A stretch of 39,039 nucleotides of DNA from CAZSXS01 sp964611385 (lineage in GTDB: Bacteria; Bacillota; Clostridia; Lachnospirales; CAYPQA01), in assembly GCA_964611385.1 (NCBI GenBank), contig CAZSXS010000032.1:1-39039 (forward strand), given 5' to 3'. Under the pieces are notes generated by a model. That model did not search any database and was not told where the DNA came from. It worked only from the letters and a program-made list of their open reading frames with translations. This document shows positions 31,574 to 39,039 of the stretch, in pieces; the first letter of the stretch is position 1, and each line of letters begins with the position of its first letter. Made by a program: the position numbers and the translations under genes.

Positions 31574-31617
31574 AAAAAGGCTATGGCTACCGGAAAATCG
31601 GTAGCCATAGCCTTTTT
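31574..31617 (+). terminator. Intrinsic terminator after holA
   Basis: AAAAAGGCTATGGCTACCG (31574-31592) pairs perfectly over 19 bases with CGGTAGCCATAGCCTTTTT (31599-31617), giving a T-run on either strand. Confidence 0.92.
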
Positions 31618-31638
31618 GAGTTAGAGACTGAGTATATA
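31618..31638 (+). repeat. F1 repeat, terminal remnant
   Basis: GTTAGAGACTGAGTATATA matches the right end of F1 copies (compare 2581-2598). The rest is absent; it is sandwiched between two hairpins. Confidence 0.45.
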
Positions 31639-31702
31639 TGCTCTAAGTGACTTCTTAATCAGGTTTTTTCCTCATGGTTAATGAAGCACTTAGAGCATTT
31701 TT
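31639..31702 (+). terminator. Second terminator-like inverted repeat
   Basis: TGCTCTAAGTG (31639-31649) pairs with CACTTAGAGCA (31687-31697), with inner partial pairing (CTTCTTAA / TTAATGAAG), followed by TTTTT. It insulates the blaI-like promoter from holA. Confidence 0.6.
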
Positions 31703-31714
31703 CGTATAAGGAGG

Positions 31715-31743
31715 TTGACAATCGGAGTGCAAAATGCTATCCT
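31715..31743 (+). promoter_or_regulatory. Promoter of the blaI/blaR-like operon
   Basis: TTGACA (31715-31720), 17 bases and TATCCT (31738-31743). The spacer carries GAGTGCAAAATGC, an imperfect copy of the operator half found just downstream. Confidence 0.75.
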
Positions 31744-31777
31744 TTGATCAGAGTGCAGTATGCACTCTGATCAAAGG
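31741..31777 (+). promoter_or_regulatory. 17-bp perfect inverted repeat: operator over start and SD
   Basis: CCTTTGATCAGAGTGCA and its exact complement flank a 3-base centre (31758-31760). It spans the end of the -10 box, the transcription start and the first bases of the AAAGGAGG ribosome-binding site, so it could act as repressor operator and also as an mRNA hairpin. It shares GAGTGCA with the spacer site at 31725. Confidence 0.75.
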
Positions 31778-31789
31778 AGGGTACAAATA

Positions 31790-32173
31790 ATGGTACAACA
31801 GGTATCAGATTTTGAATTGGAGCTGATGAAAACAATTTGGGGGAATGGTGGGTCCGCCCTTTATGCTGAAATCGTGGAGGCGCTGGAGGCTAAAGGAACA
31901 CCGGCAACCAAGAATACAATTATCTCCCTGCTATCCCGACTTATCGAAAAGGGCTATCTTTCGTCTAACAAGAAAGGTCGCTACAACACCTATACTGCCC
32001 TTGTCACCGAAGGGGAGTATCAAGTGGCACAGACGGAAGCTTTTCTGAAAAAGGTTTATGAGGGAAACGCGGAGAGCTTGATTTCCACACTGATACAAAA
32101 GGATTTAATTTCAGCCGATGACTACAAAAAGTTGAAAAAGCATTGGGAAGGGGATAACATAAAGGATGATTGA
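31790..32173 (+). CDS. BlaI/MecI/CopY-family repressor
   Basis: A 127-residue winged-helix repressor (VSDFELELMKTIWGNGGSALYAEIVEAL, then TPATKNTIISLLSRLIEKGYLSSNKKGRYNTYTALVTEGEYQ) with a C-terminal dimerisation part. In the known systems the repressor is cleaved when the membrane sensor is activated. The start at 31790 has AAAGGAGG nine bases upstream. Earlier in-frame starts lie inside the operator. It overlaps the M56 gene by eight bases. The operator differs from the classical TACA-TGTA Bla/Mec box. Confidence 0.9.
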   Translation: MVQQVSDFELELMKTIWGNGGSALYAEIVEALEAKGTPATKNTIISLLSRLIEKGYLSSNKKGRYNTYTALVTEGEYQVAQTEAFLKKVYEGNAESLISTLIQKDLISADDYKKLKKHWEGDNIKDD

Positions 32174-34028
32174 GCTGCTAAAAATACTACTGTCTCTATC
32201 CCTGTCCGGGTCGCTGATAATACTTGTTTTGCTCCTATGCAAACCGCTTTACAAGAACAAGTTAAGCAGACAGTGGCAATATTATATCTGGCTAATTGTG
32301 GTTGCTCGCCTGTTGCTCGCCTTTACCCCAGAGGTGAGCCTTGTAGGGAGTATATTTCAAGGTGTGGAACAAACCATTGTGCAGATTTTTACAGCCGGGC
32401 AATCAGAGCCGAATATTCCCATTTTGCCTGATACGAACCTTACAGAACATGAAACACCCTCCGATAATCAAAACAGCATGATAAACGTTAAAAAGTCACT
32501 GGCGCAAAGAATTTTTGAAATGTCAATAGAAAATGCTTGGCTCATTTTAGGTTTGGTTTGGCTCATGGTCATGACTGGCTTATTGATACGGAAAATAACG
32601 GTCTATCAGAGCTTCGTAAAATATATCAAGGCTGGGAGCGTGGAAATAACAGATATGAGGTTATGGGAGCAGCTGGGAAAGCTGGTTGAACAGGCCGGGA
32701 TAAAAACAACTGTTGAGCTTTATGCAAATAGCCTTATCTCGTCCCCACTGTTGATTGGATTTATAAAGCCCTGTATCATGCTCCCGTCTGCGGAACTGTC
32801 AGGTTCAGATTATTATAATACAATCTTGCACGAATTAACGCACTATAAGCGGCTAGATATGTTTTACAAGTGGCTTGTACAGGTTATGATTTGCCTCCAT
32901 TGGTTCAATCCATTTGTGCATTTGATGGGTAAGGAAATCAATCGGGCCTGCGAATTTTCTTGTGATGAAGCGATAATAAAAATGTTTGACAAGGAGAAAC
33001 AACGGGCCTATGGAGATACACTGCTAAGCGCAATAGGAATCGGAGGTACTTACAATGATTCTCTTGCCTCTGTCACGCTTAATGAAAATGCAGAGTTATT
33101 AAAGGAAAGGTTGGACGCGATTATGGGATTTAGAAAAAAAACTGGATTGGTTACTTGTTTCACTACTTTGCTGACTATGCTTCTGCTTTGTGGGTTTACG
33201 TTCACCGGTGCGTACGCAATGGACAATGGAAAGAAAATAGTAAATTCACAAAATATTAATGTAGCAAATAATTCTGATGTGGTGCTTTCAGGATATAGTT
33301 TTTTTCTCATCGGAGGGAATACACCTGCTATTAAGCCTACCTTTACAAACAATACCCCGTTTGAAATTATAGAAATCGCAGTAGGTCTTGATTACCTTGA
33401 TAAAGGTGCTATATTAACTGCCAAAACTAATATACCTGTAAAGAGTGGAGAAAATGTCACCCACTCCGGTTGGGGATTGGGCGTTGGCGTTGAGAAAATT
33501 AGGCTGGGTATAAGGTCATACACAACGAAAGATGGTAAGGTATATACAATAGAAAACAACAAAATACTATGGTATGATTTGAATGTGAATTTTATAGCGG
33601 ATTCACATAGTGTTAGCGAAGCATTGAATGGATACGAAACAATCGCCATAGATAACCCTAGTAAGGATGACGCCTCGTATCTGGAGTTAAATTGGTTAAA
33701 GGGCTATTACTATTATGCTTATGGCCCATTTTATGCTGGAAAACAAGCAGAAGAAAAAGATGTTATTTTTAACGTTAAAAATGAAATTGACGGGCAGTTG
33801 TTGATAGCCACGGCAAAAAATAAGGAATGCGTTAATGGCATTAACAATACTTTTTCGAGCAACTCTTCCTATAGCGGATCAATTTCAATCATAACTAATG
33901 ATGATGGGTATTACTATGTTATCGTTGGTGCAAAGGATATTAGGAATTTAAAAGGAACAATACAAGTACCTCAGATTAAGATTCAAAGCAACGATATATC
34001 CGACATAAAATTCATAAAATTAAATTAA
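32166..34028 (+). CDS. BlaR1/MecR1-like M56 metalloprotease with a non-penicillin-binding sensor domain
   Basis: A 620-residue membrane protein. Helices lie near 5-25, 36-55 and 123-142. The M56 zinc protease motif is His222-Glu-Leu-Thr-His226, with a downstream ligand region NRACEFSCDEA. A fourth helix is at about 328-350. The extracytoplasmic part after 350 (about 270 residues) has no penicillin-binding SxxK/SxN/KTG set. It is beta-rich, aromatic and asparagine-rich (GYSFFLIGGNTPAIKPTFTNN...GYYYAYGPFYAGKQ). The stimulus is therefore not obviously a beta-lactam. No beta-lactamase or other target gene follows. Its start overlaps the repressor gene. Confidence 0.88.
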   Translation: MIELLKILLSLSLSGSLIILVLLLCKPLYKNKLSRQWQYYIWLIVVARLLLAFTPEVSLVGSIFQGVEQTIVQIFTAGQSEPNIPILPDTNLTEHETPSDNQNSMINVKKSLAQRIFEMSIENAWLILGLVWLMVMTGLLIRKITVYQSFVKYIKAGSVEITDMRLWEQLGKLVEQAGIKTTVELYANSLISSPLLIGFIKPCIMLPSAELSGSDYYNTILHELTHYKRLDMFYKWLVQVMICLHWFNPFVHLMGKEINRACEFSCDEAIIKMFDKEKQRAYGDTLLSAIGIGGTYNDSLASVTLNENAELLKERLDAIMGFRKKTGLVTCFTTLLTMLLLCGFTFTGAYAMDNGKKIVNSQNINVANNSDVVLSGYSFFLIGGNTPAIKPTFTNNTPFEIIEIAVGLDYLDKGAILTAKTNIPVKSGENVTHSGWGLGVGVEKIRLGIRSYTTKDGKVYTIENNKILWYDLNVNFIADSHSVSEALNGYETIAIDNPSKDDASYLELNWLKGYYYYAYGPFYAGKQAEEKDVIFNVKNEIDGQLLIATAKNKECVNGINNTFSSNSSYSGSISIITNDDGYYYVIVGAKDIRNLKGTIQVPQIKIQSNDISDIKFIKLN

Positions 34029-34032
34029 GCAT

Positions 34033-34092
34033 GTCTCCCCCCACATAACTTTTTCAGAGGGCTGCTGGAGTGTGGGGGGGACAAGGTTTTTT
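34033..34092 (+). terminator. GC-rich terminator after the M56 gene
   Basis: TCCCCCCACA and TGTGGGGGGG pair (about ten bases, one G-U) around a 25-base loop, followed by GGTTTTTT. Lies between convergent genes. Confidence 0.65.
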
Positions 34093-34097
34093 ATCTC

Positions 34098-35609
34098 TTA
34101 AAATTTTACAAAGCGAATGACATTCCAGGAGTGCTTGTTCAGGGTACAGAGGGCTTCATCCCCCTGAATGCTTGTTACGCCATTTTGGTGGGGGGCAACA
34201 TTCATGGGAGATTTGGCAGTGTTCACGGCCTTCAGATCTGGATGCTCTAAGACTATATGCTCTTTTAGCTGATAACCCTCAAAATCCTTTAGGCTGATGC
34301 TTAAGTCCACCGCTTCTTCAAGAGAACGGTTGACGGCAAAGACGGTCAGCTCCCATTGTTCGTCAAGACCTTCGTTAAAGGTAGCAATGCATTCTACATA
34401 AGGTACATCGCTGATAGATTTTGTGCTGTAGCTGTCACAGCTTAGCACGAGCTTTAGGGCAGTTCCACGACCGTACTTGGAAGCATGCATAAAGGGGTAG
34501 AAGATGCTTTGCGCCCAGGCGCTTCCACCCGTTTCTGTCATGATCGGTGCGATGACATTCACCAGCTGTGCAAGACAGGCCATCTTTACCCTGTCGCAGT
34601 TTTTTAGCAACGTGATGAGCAGACAGCCCACCACTAAGGCATCCTCGAAGGTATAAACATCCTCCAGTTGAGGCGGGGCAATTCCCCATTTTTCGATTTT
34701 CTTATCCGATTCACTAGAGTGGAACCAGACATTCCATTCGTCAAAGGATAAATTCATTTGCTTTTTGGAGCGTTTCAGTGCCTTGATCGTGTCACAGATG
34801 GCTATGACTGATTTGATGAACTGATCCATATGCAGGGAACAGGCCAGGAAACCGGGGGTGTCGTTGGCCTGGTTGCCGTAATAGTTGTGGAGGGAGATAT
34901 AATCCACTTGCTCATATGTATGCTCTAGGACGGTGAGCTCCCATTTGCCAAAGCTTGACATGCCCAGGCCTGAACTACCACAAGCCACAAGTTCTATGGT
35001 CGGGTCTACCCACTTCATCATCTTGGCAGTCTCACAGGCGATGCGACCGTATTCCTCAGCAGTTTTTGAACAGATTTGCCAGGGGCCATCCATTTCATTC
35101 CCCAAGCACCAAGTCTTGATGCCAAAGGGATCGGTAAAGCCGTTTTGAATGCGCAAGTCACTGTAGTACGTGCCACCTTTGAAGTTACAATACTCCACTA
35201 GGTTTCGGGCTTCCTCGGGGCCACGGGTACCCAGATTGACCGCCATCATTACCTCAGTCTTGGCCTGCTTTGCCCAAGCTTGAAATTCATCAATGCCGAC
35301 CTGATTGGGTTCAATCGTACCCCAAGCCAGCTCAGCTCTGCGGGGTCGCTTGGCCTTGTCGCCGATGCCATCCTCCCAGTTATAGCCGGAAACAAAGTTC
35401 CCGCCGGGGTAGCGCACGATGGGCACACCCAATTCCTTCACTAGCGCCAGAACATCCTGCCGAAAACCCTGCTCATCAGCGGTTTCATGTCCAGGCTCAT
35501 AAATGCCCCCATACACCGCCCGCCCCAAATGCTCAATAAAGGAGCCGTATATACGGTTATCAATGGTTCCTACTGTAAAGTCTTTATTGATGATTAGTTT
35601 TGCTTTCAT
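34098..35609 (-). CDS. abfA: Alpha-L-arabinofuranosidase, GH51
   Basis: Cytoplasmic retaining glycosidase releasing arabinose from arabino-oligosaccharides. 503 residues, no signal peptide. The GH51 opening is IDNRIYGSFIEHLGRAVYGGIYEPG. The acid/base Glu172 is in WCLGNEMDGPW and the nucleophile Glu291 in SFDEWNVWF. Numbering from a TTG three codons upstream gives 175 and 294, as in the Geobacillus enzyme. The ATG at 35609 is preferred because AAGGAAGG lies nine bases upstream, whereas the TTG at 35618 abuts it. No transporter or other arabinan genes surround it, so it looks like an isolated acquisition. Confidence 0.93.
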   Translation of the reverse strand: MKAKLIINKDFTVGTIDNRIYGSFIEHLGRAVYGGIYEPGHETADEQGFRQDVLALVKELGVPIVRYPGGNFVSGYNWEDGIGDKAKRPRRAELAWGTIEPNQVGIDEFQAWAKQAKTEVMMAVNLGTRGPEEARNLVEYCNFKGGTYYSDLRIQNGFTDPFGIKTWCLGNEMDGPWQICSKTAEEYGRIACETAKMMKWVDPTIELVACGSSGLGMSSFGKWELTVLEHTYEQVDYISLHNYYGNQANDTPGFLACSLHMDQFIKSVIAICDTIKALKRSKKQMNLSFDEWNVWFHSSESDKKIEKWGIAPPQLEDVYTFEDALVVGCLLITLLKNCDRVKMACLAQLVNVIAPIMTETGGSAWAQSIFYPFMHASKYGRGTALKLVLSCDSYSTKSISDVPYVECIATFNEGLDEQWELTVFAVNRSLEEAVDLSISLKDFEGYQLKEHIVLEHPDLKAVNTAKSPMNVAPHQNGVTSIQGDEALCTLNKHSWNVIRFVKF

Positions 35610-35672
35610 TGCCTTCAACCTTCCTTTTCATATTTTTTACTTTATTATAGTGATTTACTTATAAATAACAAT

Positions 35673-35710
35673 GAGGCTATCGGATTTTTTTCCGATAGCC
35701 TCTTATTTTT
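35673..35710. terminator. Terminator between the Ca-ATPase and abfA genes
   Basis: GAGGCTATCGGA and TCCGATAGCCTC pair perfectly over 12 bases around a TTTTTT loop. The plus strand has TTATTTTT after it; on the minus strand (the direction of the ATPase gene) the tail is ATTGTTATTT. Confidence 0.7.
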
Positions 35711-35727
35711 GATGTGAAAGGGTTTCA

Positions 35728-38382
35728 TTACTTCTTTTTCGCCGCCAGATTCCCGATCAGCTTCACAATCTCCACAATAGGAATCACGGTAACCGCTAGA
35801 ATCATGGAAATCAAATATTCGGCCAGGCTAATGGGTTCAAAGCCAAAAGCATTGGACAGGAAGGGAACGGAAATCACAAGGGTGGTCAAGACAAAGCTTC
35901 CCAGCATGGCGACATAAAGGTAGAGGTTTTGGGTCTTTAGGGTAAAGACACTGCGGCGTTGGCTGCGCATGTTAAAGCTGTGGAAGATTTCAGCCATGCT
36001 CATAGTCAGGAAGGCCATGGTCACGCCGTCAGGACTGTTGACAAATTCCCATTTCCCGCTTTCGATATAGTGACCGATGAAATAAGCCAGCAGGGTCAGG
36101 ATAGCGACCATAATACCTTGATAGATTACATTAATGCCCAAGCCTCCAGCAAAGAGACTTTCCTTGGGGTCTCTGGGCTTGCGCTGCATCAGGTCGGATT
36201 CGGCCTTTTCCATGCCCAGAGCCAGAGCCGGGAAGGTATCCGTAATCAGATTAATCCAAAGCAAGTGAACGGGGTGCAAGAGCGTGAAGCCAAGAAGAGT
36301 TGCAATGAATATGCCCAAGACTTCGCTTAGATTTGAAGCCAACAAAAACTGGATGGCCTTTCGGATATTATCAAAGATACGGCGGCCTTCGGAAACGGCC
36401 TTAACTATGGTGGCAAAGTTATCGTCGGCTAGCACCATGTCCGCAACATTTTTTGTTACGTCCGTGCCAGTGATACCCATGCCTACTCCTATGTCGGCGC
36501 TTTTGATACTGGGTGCATCATTCACGCCGTCGCCGGTCATTGCACAGATGTAGCCATTTTGCTTCCAGGTGTTTACAATTCTTGTCTTATTCTCCGGCTT
36601 TACGCGGGCATACACGCTGTAATTGGAAACGGTCTTTGCATACTCTGCATCACTGATTGCGTCCAGCTCCAAGCCGGTGATGGCTTGCTTGTCGTTTTCG
36701 ATGATCCCAAGCTCCTTGGCGATGGCGATTGCAGTGTCCTTATGATCACCCGTGATCATGATGGGGCGGATTCCCGCGGCTCGGCATTCCTTTATAGCGT
36801 CCGCCACCTCCGGCCGTACGGGGTCTATCATCCCTACAAGGCCGATGAACACAAGGCCTGCCTCCAAGTCTTGGGGTTCGAAGCTACCGGGTTTTTCATT
36901 ATAGGTCTTAAAGGCGGCTGCCAGCACGCGCAGGGCTTTGTCAGCCATACCTTTATTTTGAGCCATGATGGCGGTGCGGTCTGTTTCAGAGATAGGGGTT
37001 ATTTTTCCTTCTTTGTAAATATGAGAACAGTTCCTTAAGACTTCGTCTGGGGCGCCTTTTGTAAACTGGATGAAGTTACCTTCGAGGGAAAACAAGGACG
37101 AATCCAGACTATGAACGGTACTCATCATTTTTCTTAAGCTGTCAAAGGGTGCTTCACCGACGCGGGGCATTTCCAGGGACAGCTTGTTTTTATCAATACC
37201 CAACTTAAAGGCGTAATTCACCAGGGCGCACTCGGTGGGTTCTCCTACGGCCTCCCCTTCATTATTCAGGCTGGCATCACTACACAGGGCCAGTCCTGTC
37301 GCCAAGAAAGGAAGATTTTCAGAAAAGCCATTGGTGACGGTCATTTTATTCTGCGTCAGGGTTCCTGTTTTATCGCTGCAAATAATCTGAGCGCAACCCA
37401 GGGTTTCCACTGCTGTTAGCTTACGGATAATGGCGTTACGCTTGGACATATTGGTCACGCCGATGGCCAGTACGATCGTTACCACAGTGGCAAGGCCTTC
37501 GGGTATCGCTGCAACGGCAAGGCTAACGGCGATCATAAAAGTATCCAGCAGGACAGCAGCACTGAAATCGCCTGTTCTCAGGAGCTTAAAGGCAAAGATA
37601 AAGACGCAGATGCCAATGACGATATAGGTCAGAATCTTACTTAACTGGGAGAGCTTTTTTTGCAGAGGGGTTTTTTCCTCTTGTGCCAAGGCAAGGGCAT
37701 TGGCAATCTTACCCATTTCGGTATCCATACCAATATGGGTGATAACCACTCGACCGCGGCCATACACAACGGTACTACCCATATACACCATATTTTTACG
37801 ATCTCCCAAAGGAATATCCTTATCGCTTTCGGGGATGGTTTCGTCCGTTTTATTAACGGGGACGCTTTCACCGGTGAGAGCCGCTTCTTCGATTTTCATA
37901 CTGGCGCACTCAATAATCCGACCATCCGCCGGGACAGCATCACCCGCCTCCAGCAAGATCACATCGCCAACGACCAGATCCTCACTTTTAACAACGGCCA
38001 CGACTCCATCCCGCAAGACCTTCGAGGTAGCGGCAGCCATTTTTTGCAGGGACTCCAGGGCTTTTTCGGCCTTACTTTCCTGGTAAACGCCCAACACGGC
38101 ATTAATCAGGACCACAATCAGGATAATAAACACATCTGTCAGGCCCTCATGGGAATAAAAGGATGTAACGCCCGAGACCACGGCCGCCACAATGAGGATG
38201 ATGAGCATAGGGTCAGACAGCTGCGCCAAAAAGCGCTGCGCCAGAGTGGCTTTTTTACCCTCAGCCAACTTATTCTTACCATATCTTGCGGCTCGGTCGA
38301 TGACCTCTCCGCCGGTCAGGCCAGAGGCCTTACTGCCGGTTTCCCTCAGCACGGACTCCAGGCTCTGAAAATAATGTTTCAT
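35728..38382 (-). CDS. P-type Ca2+-transporting ATPase (P2A type)
   Basis: Exports Ca2+ from the cytoplasm using ATP. 884 residues with the full P2 layout. Actuator motif TGES is at 170-173. M4 has AAIPEGLATV with Glu295, the phosphorylated Asp337 is in CSDKTGTLTQ, and the nucleotide-domain KGAPDEVL and hinge MTGDGVNDAPSIK follow. M6 has WINLITDTFPALALG, whose Asn and Asp match Ca2+ site II of SERCA-type pumps. The N-terminal cation-ATPase domain is present. GGAGGG precedes the ATG. Upstream lie 650 bases of F1 and F2 repeats with no gene. Confidence 0.93.
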   Translation of the reverse strand: MKHYFQSLESVLRETGSKASGLTGGEVIDRAARYGKNKLAEGKKATLAQRFLAQLSDPMLIILIVAAVVSGVTSFYSHEGLTDVFIILIVVLINAVLGVYQESKAEKALESLQKMAAATSKVLRDGVVAVVKSEDLVVGDVILLEAGDAVPADGRIIECASMKIEEAALTGESVPVNKTDETIPESDKDIPLGDRKNMVYMGSTVVYGRGRVVITHIGMDTEMGKIANALALAQEEKTPLQKKLSQLSKILTYIVIGICVFIFAFKLLRTGDFSAAVLLDTFMIAVSLAVAAIPEGLATVVTIVLAIGVTNMSKRNAIIRKLTAVETLGCAQIICSDKTGTLTQNKMTVTNGFSENLPFLATGLALCSDASLNNEGEAVGEPTECALVNYAFKLGIDKNKLSLEMPRVGEAPFDSLRKMMSTVHSLDSSLFSLEGNFIQFTKGAPDEVLRNCSHIYKEGKITPISETDRTAIMAQNKGMADKALRVLAAAFKTYNEKPGSFEPQDLEAGLVFIGLVGMIDPVRPEVADAIKECRAAGIRPIMITGDHKDTAIAIAKELGIIENDKQAITGLELDAISDAEYAKTVSNYSVYARVKPENKTRIVNTWKQNGYICAMTGDGVNDAPSIKSADIGVGMGITGTDVTKNVADMVLADDNFATIVKAVSEGRRIFDNIRKAIQFLLASNLSEVLGIFIATLLGFTLLHPVHLLWINLITDTFPALALGMEKAESDLMQRKPRDPKESLFAGGLGINVIYQGIMVAILTLLAYFIGHYIESGKWEFVNSPDGVTMAFLTMSMAEIFHSFNMRSQRRSVFTLKTQNLYLYVAMLGSFVLTTLVISVPFLSNAFGFEPISLAEYLISMILAVTVIPIVEIVKLIGNLAAKKK

Positions 38383-38408
38383 GTACTTCCCTCCGATAAA
38401 GTTAAAAT

Positions 38409-38493
38409 CTTAAAACCGTGGGGTGAACCAACTTATTGGTTCACCCCACCACCCCCATCTTTGCCTTTTCAAAAAGCCGGACCTGGGGGGTGG
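38409..38493 (+). repeat. F2 repeat, 3'-truncated copy
   Basis: TTAAAACCGTGGGG, then a perfect 13-bp hairpin (TGGGGTGAACCAA at 38419-38431 and TTGGTTCACCCCA at 38436-38448). CCACCACCCCC, CTTTTCAAAAAGCCGGACCT and GGGGGGTGG follow. The final CGGAAATTTTGAAAG part seen at 19672 is missing. The hairpin sequence differs from the 19681 copy though its place is the same. Confidence 0.7.
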
Positions 38494-38515
38494 AGCTAAG
38501 AAGGAATAGGTTATG

Positions 38516-38620
38516 TTATACTCAGTGGGTTCAACCTTGCAAAGCCGCCACACAAAGCAACGAGGTTTATCCGGTTTGAATGAGGGCGGCTTGGTACAAG
38601 TTTAAGAAGGCTAAGTATAT
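38516..38620 (+). repeat. F1 repeat, copy 1 of 3 in tandem
   Basis: Opens TTATACTCAGTGGGTTCAAC, contains TTGCAAAGCCGCC and GGGCGGCTTGG, and closes TTTAAGAAGGCTAAGTATAT. Confidence 0.85.
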
Positions 38621-38647
38621 GCAGATTCAAAGTTTACGAACCTCAGC

Positions 38648-38752
38648 TTTACTCAGTTAAGTTCAGCTTTACAAAGCCGTCACACAAAACATATAGAATT
38701 GATCCGGGTTGAATGAGGACGGCTTGGTAAATGTTTAAGAGGCTGAGTATAT
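38648..38752 (+). repeat. F1 repeat, copy 2 of 3 in tandem
   Basis: Opens TTTACTCAGTTAAGTTCAGC, contains TTTACAAAGCCGTC and GGACGGCTTGG. Here the GCCGCC/GGCGGC stem reads GCCGTC/GACGGC, a compensatory C-G to T-A change that preserves pairing. Closes TTTAAGAGGCTGAGTATAT. Confidence 0.85.
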
Positions 38753-38791
38753 CTATAGTATTCGTGCCTTTGTCTGAATTATTCCTTTACA

Positions 38792-38899
38792 TCTATACTC
38801 AGTCACGTTCAGCTTTGCAAAGCTGCTGCTCAAAACTATGGAATATTTCTGGGTTGAATGATGGCGGCTTGGCAAGTGCTTAAGAGGCTGAGCATATAT
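38792..38899 (+). repeat. F1 repeat, copy 3 of 3 in tandem
   Basis: Opens TCTATACTCAGTCACGTTCAGC, contains TTTGCAAAGC and GGCGGCTTGGCAAG, and closes CTTAAGAGGCTGAGCATATA. Same orientation as the two preceding copies. Confidence 0.85.
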
Positions 38900-38956
38900 A
38901 CTTACGAGTCAAGGGTTCCCTAATTCTTCATTTATAAGCACAAAAAAATATTGCGT

Positions 38957-39039
38957 CTTTCAAAATTTCCGTAATATTTATATCGTCCCCTTGTCCGGCT
39001 TTTTGAAATGGGATGGTGGGGGGTGTGGGGGGAGGAAGG
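38957..39039 (-). repeat. F2 repeat, runs off the window end
   Basis: Reverse orientation of the 19672 copy: CTTTCAAAATTTCCGT, then TTGTCCGGCTTTTTGAAA, then GGGATGGTGGGGGGTGTGG. The hairpin part would lie beyond 39039. Confidence 0.7.

Noticed and set aside
37660..38499. Long plus-strand ORF opposite the Ca2+-ATPase gene
   Set aside because: It is antisense to a clearly coding P-type ATPase, has no SD, and its translation is His/Asn-rich shadow sequence.
38516..38899. CRISPR-like array of three repeats
   Set aside because: Units are ~105 bp, diverged, palindromic and spaced irregularly, and the same element occurs singly elsewhere; there are no cas genes.

Overview
The window reads as chromosome of a Gram-positive, endospore-forming, flagellated anaerobe of the Clostridia. 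Supporting genes are the McsA-McsB-ClpC stress module, ScpA/ScpB condensin subunits, a DacF-type carboxypeptidase, a YhcN/YlaJ-like spore lipoprotein, Mbl followed by the rod genes flhO/flhP, a BlaI/BlaR-type pair and a methanol:corrinoid methyltransferase pair. Start sites mostly carry strong AGGAGG ribosome-binding sites, and several starts are TTG. No rRNA, tRNA or CRISPR array was seen.

Layout. 1-8.4 kb: a LolA-like lipoprotein, the Mn exporter mntP, and a minus-strand housekeeping run (M50 protease homologue, scpA, scpB, nucleotidyltransferase, membrane protein, D,D-carboxypeptidase, rluB, amidase). 8.7-16.2 kb: a minus-strand one-carbon/sulfur block (cobW-like, mtaC, mtaB, osmC-like, cysK, gene remnants, a Met/Cys leader peptide, metY, and an IscR/CymR-type Rrf2 regulator). 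16.2-20.2 kb: a mixed accessory stretch with a transposase remnant, an AraC/GyrI regulator, an AAC(6')-like acetyltransferase behind a leader peptide, a Gfo/Idh/MocA oxidoreductase and a small XRE regulator. 20.3-25.0 kb: a strong promoter with a structured RNA, then mcsA-mcsB-clpC without ctsR. 25.1-31.5 kb: lipoprotein, ctpA, mbl, flhO, flhP, flgJ-like, holA. 31.6-39.0 kb: a blaI/blaR-like pair, GH51 arabinofuranosidase, a Ca2+-type P-ATPase, and 650 bases packed with repeats.

The most interesting material is regulatory. (a) A 37-codon ORF directly behind metY has nine consecutive Met/Cys codons and is followed by an intrinsic terminator, upstream of cysK. This is the architecture of ribosome-mediated attenuation by Cys/Met supply. 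(b) A 21-bp palindromic operator occurs three times: over the metY promoter, inside the promoter of the Rrf2 regulator, and upstream of mtaB. It ties methyl transfer and sulfur assimilation to one regulator. (c) The AAC(6')-like gene has a leader peptide whose Shine-Dalgarno and the gene's own Shine-Dalgarno can both pair, mutually exclusively, with one ACCTCC anti-SD. (d) Two short interspersed repeat families are scattered through the window. F1 is a palindromic element of about 105 bp with TATACTCAG/CTGAGTATA ends. It sits inside operons and even provides the stop codon of clpC. F2 carries a CTTTCAAAA...TTTTGAAAG core plus G/C-runs and a hairpin.
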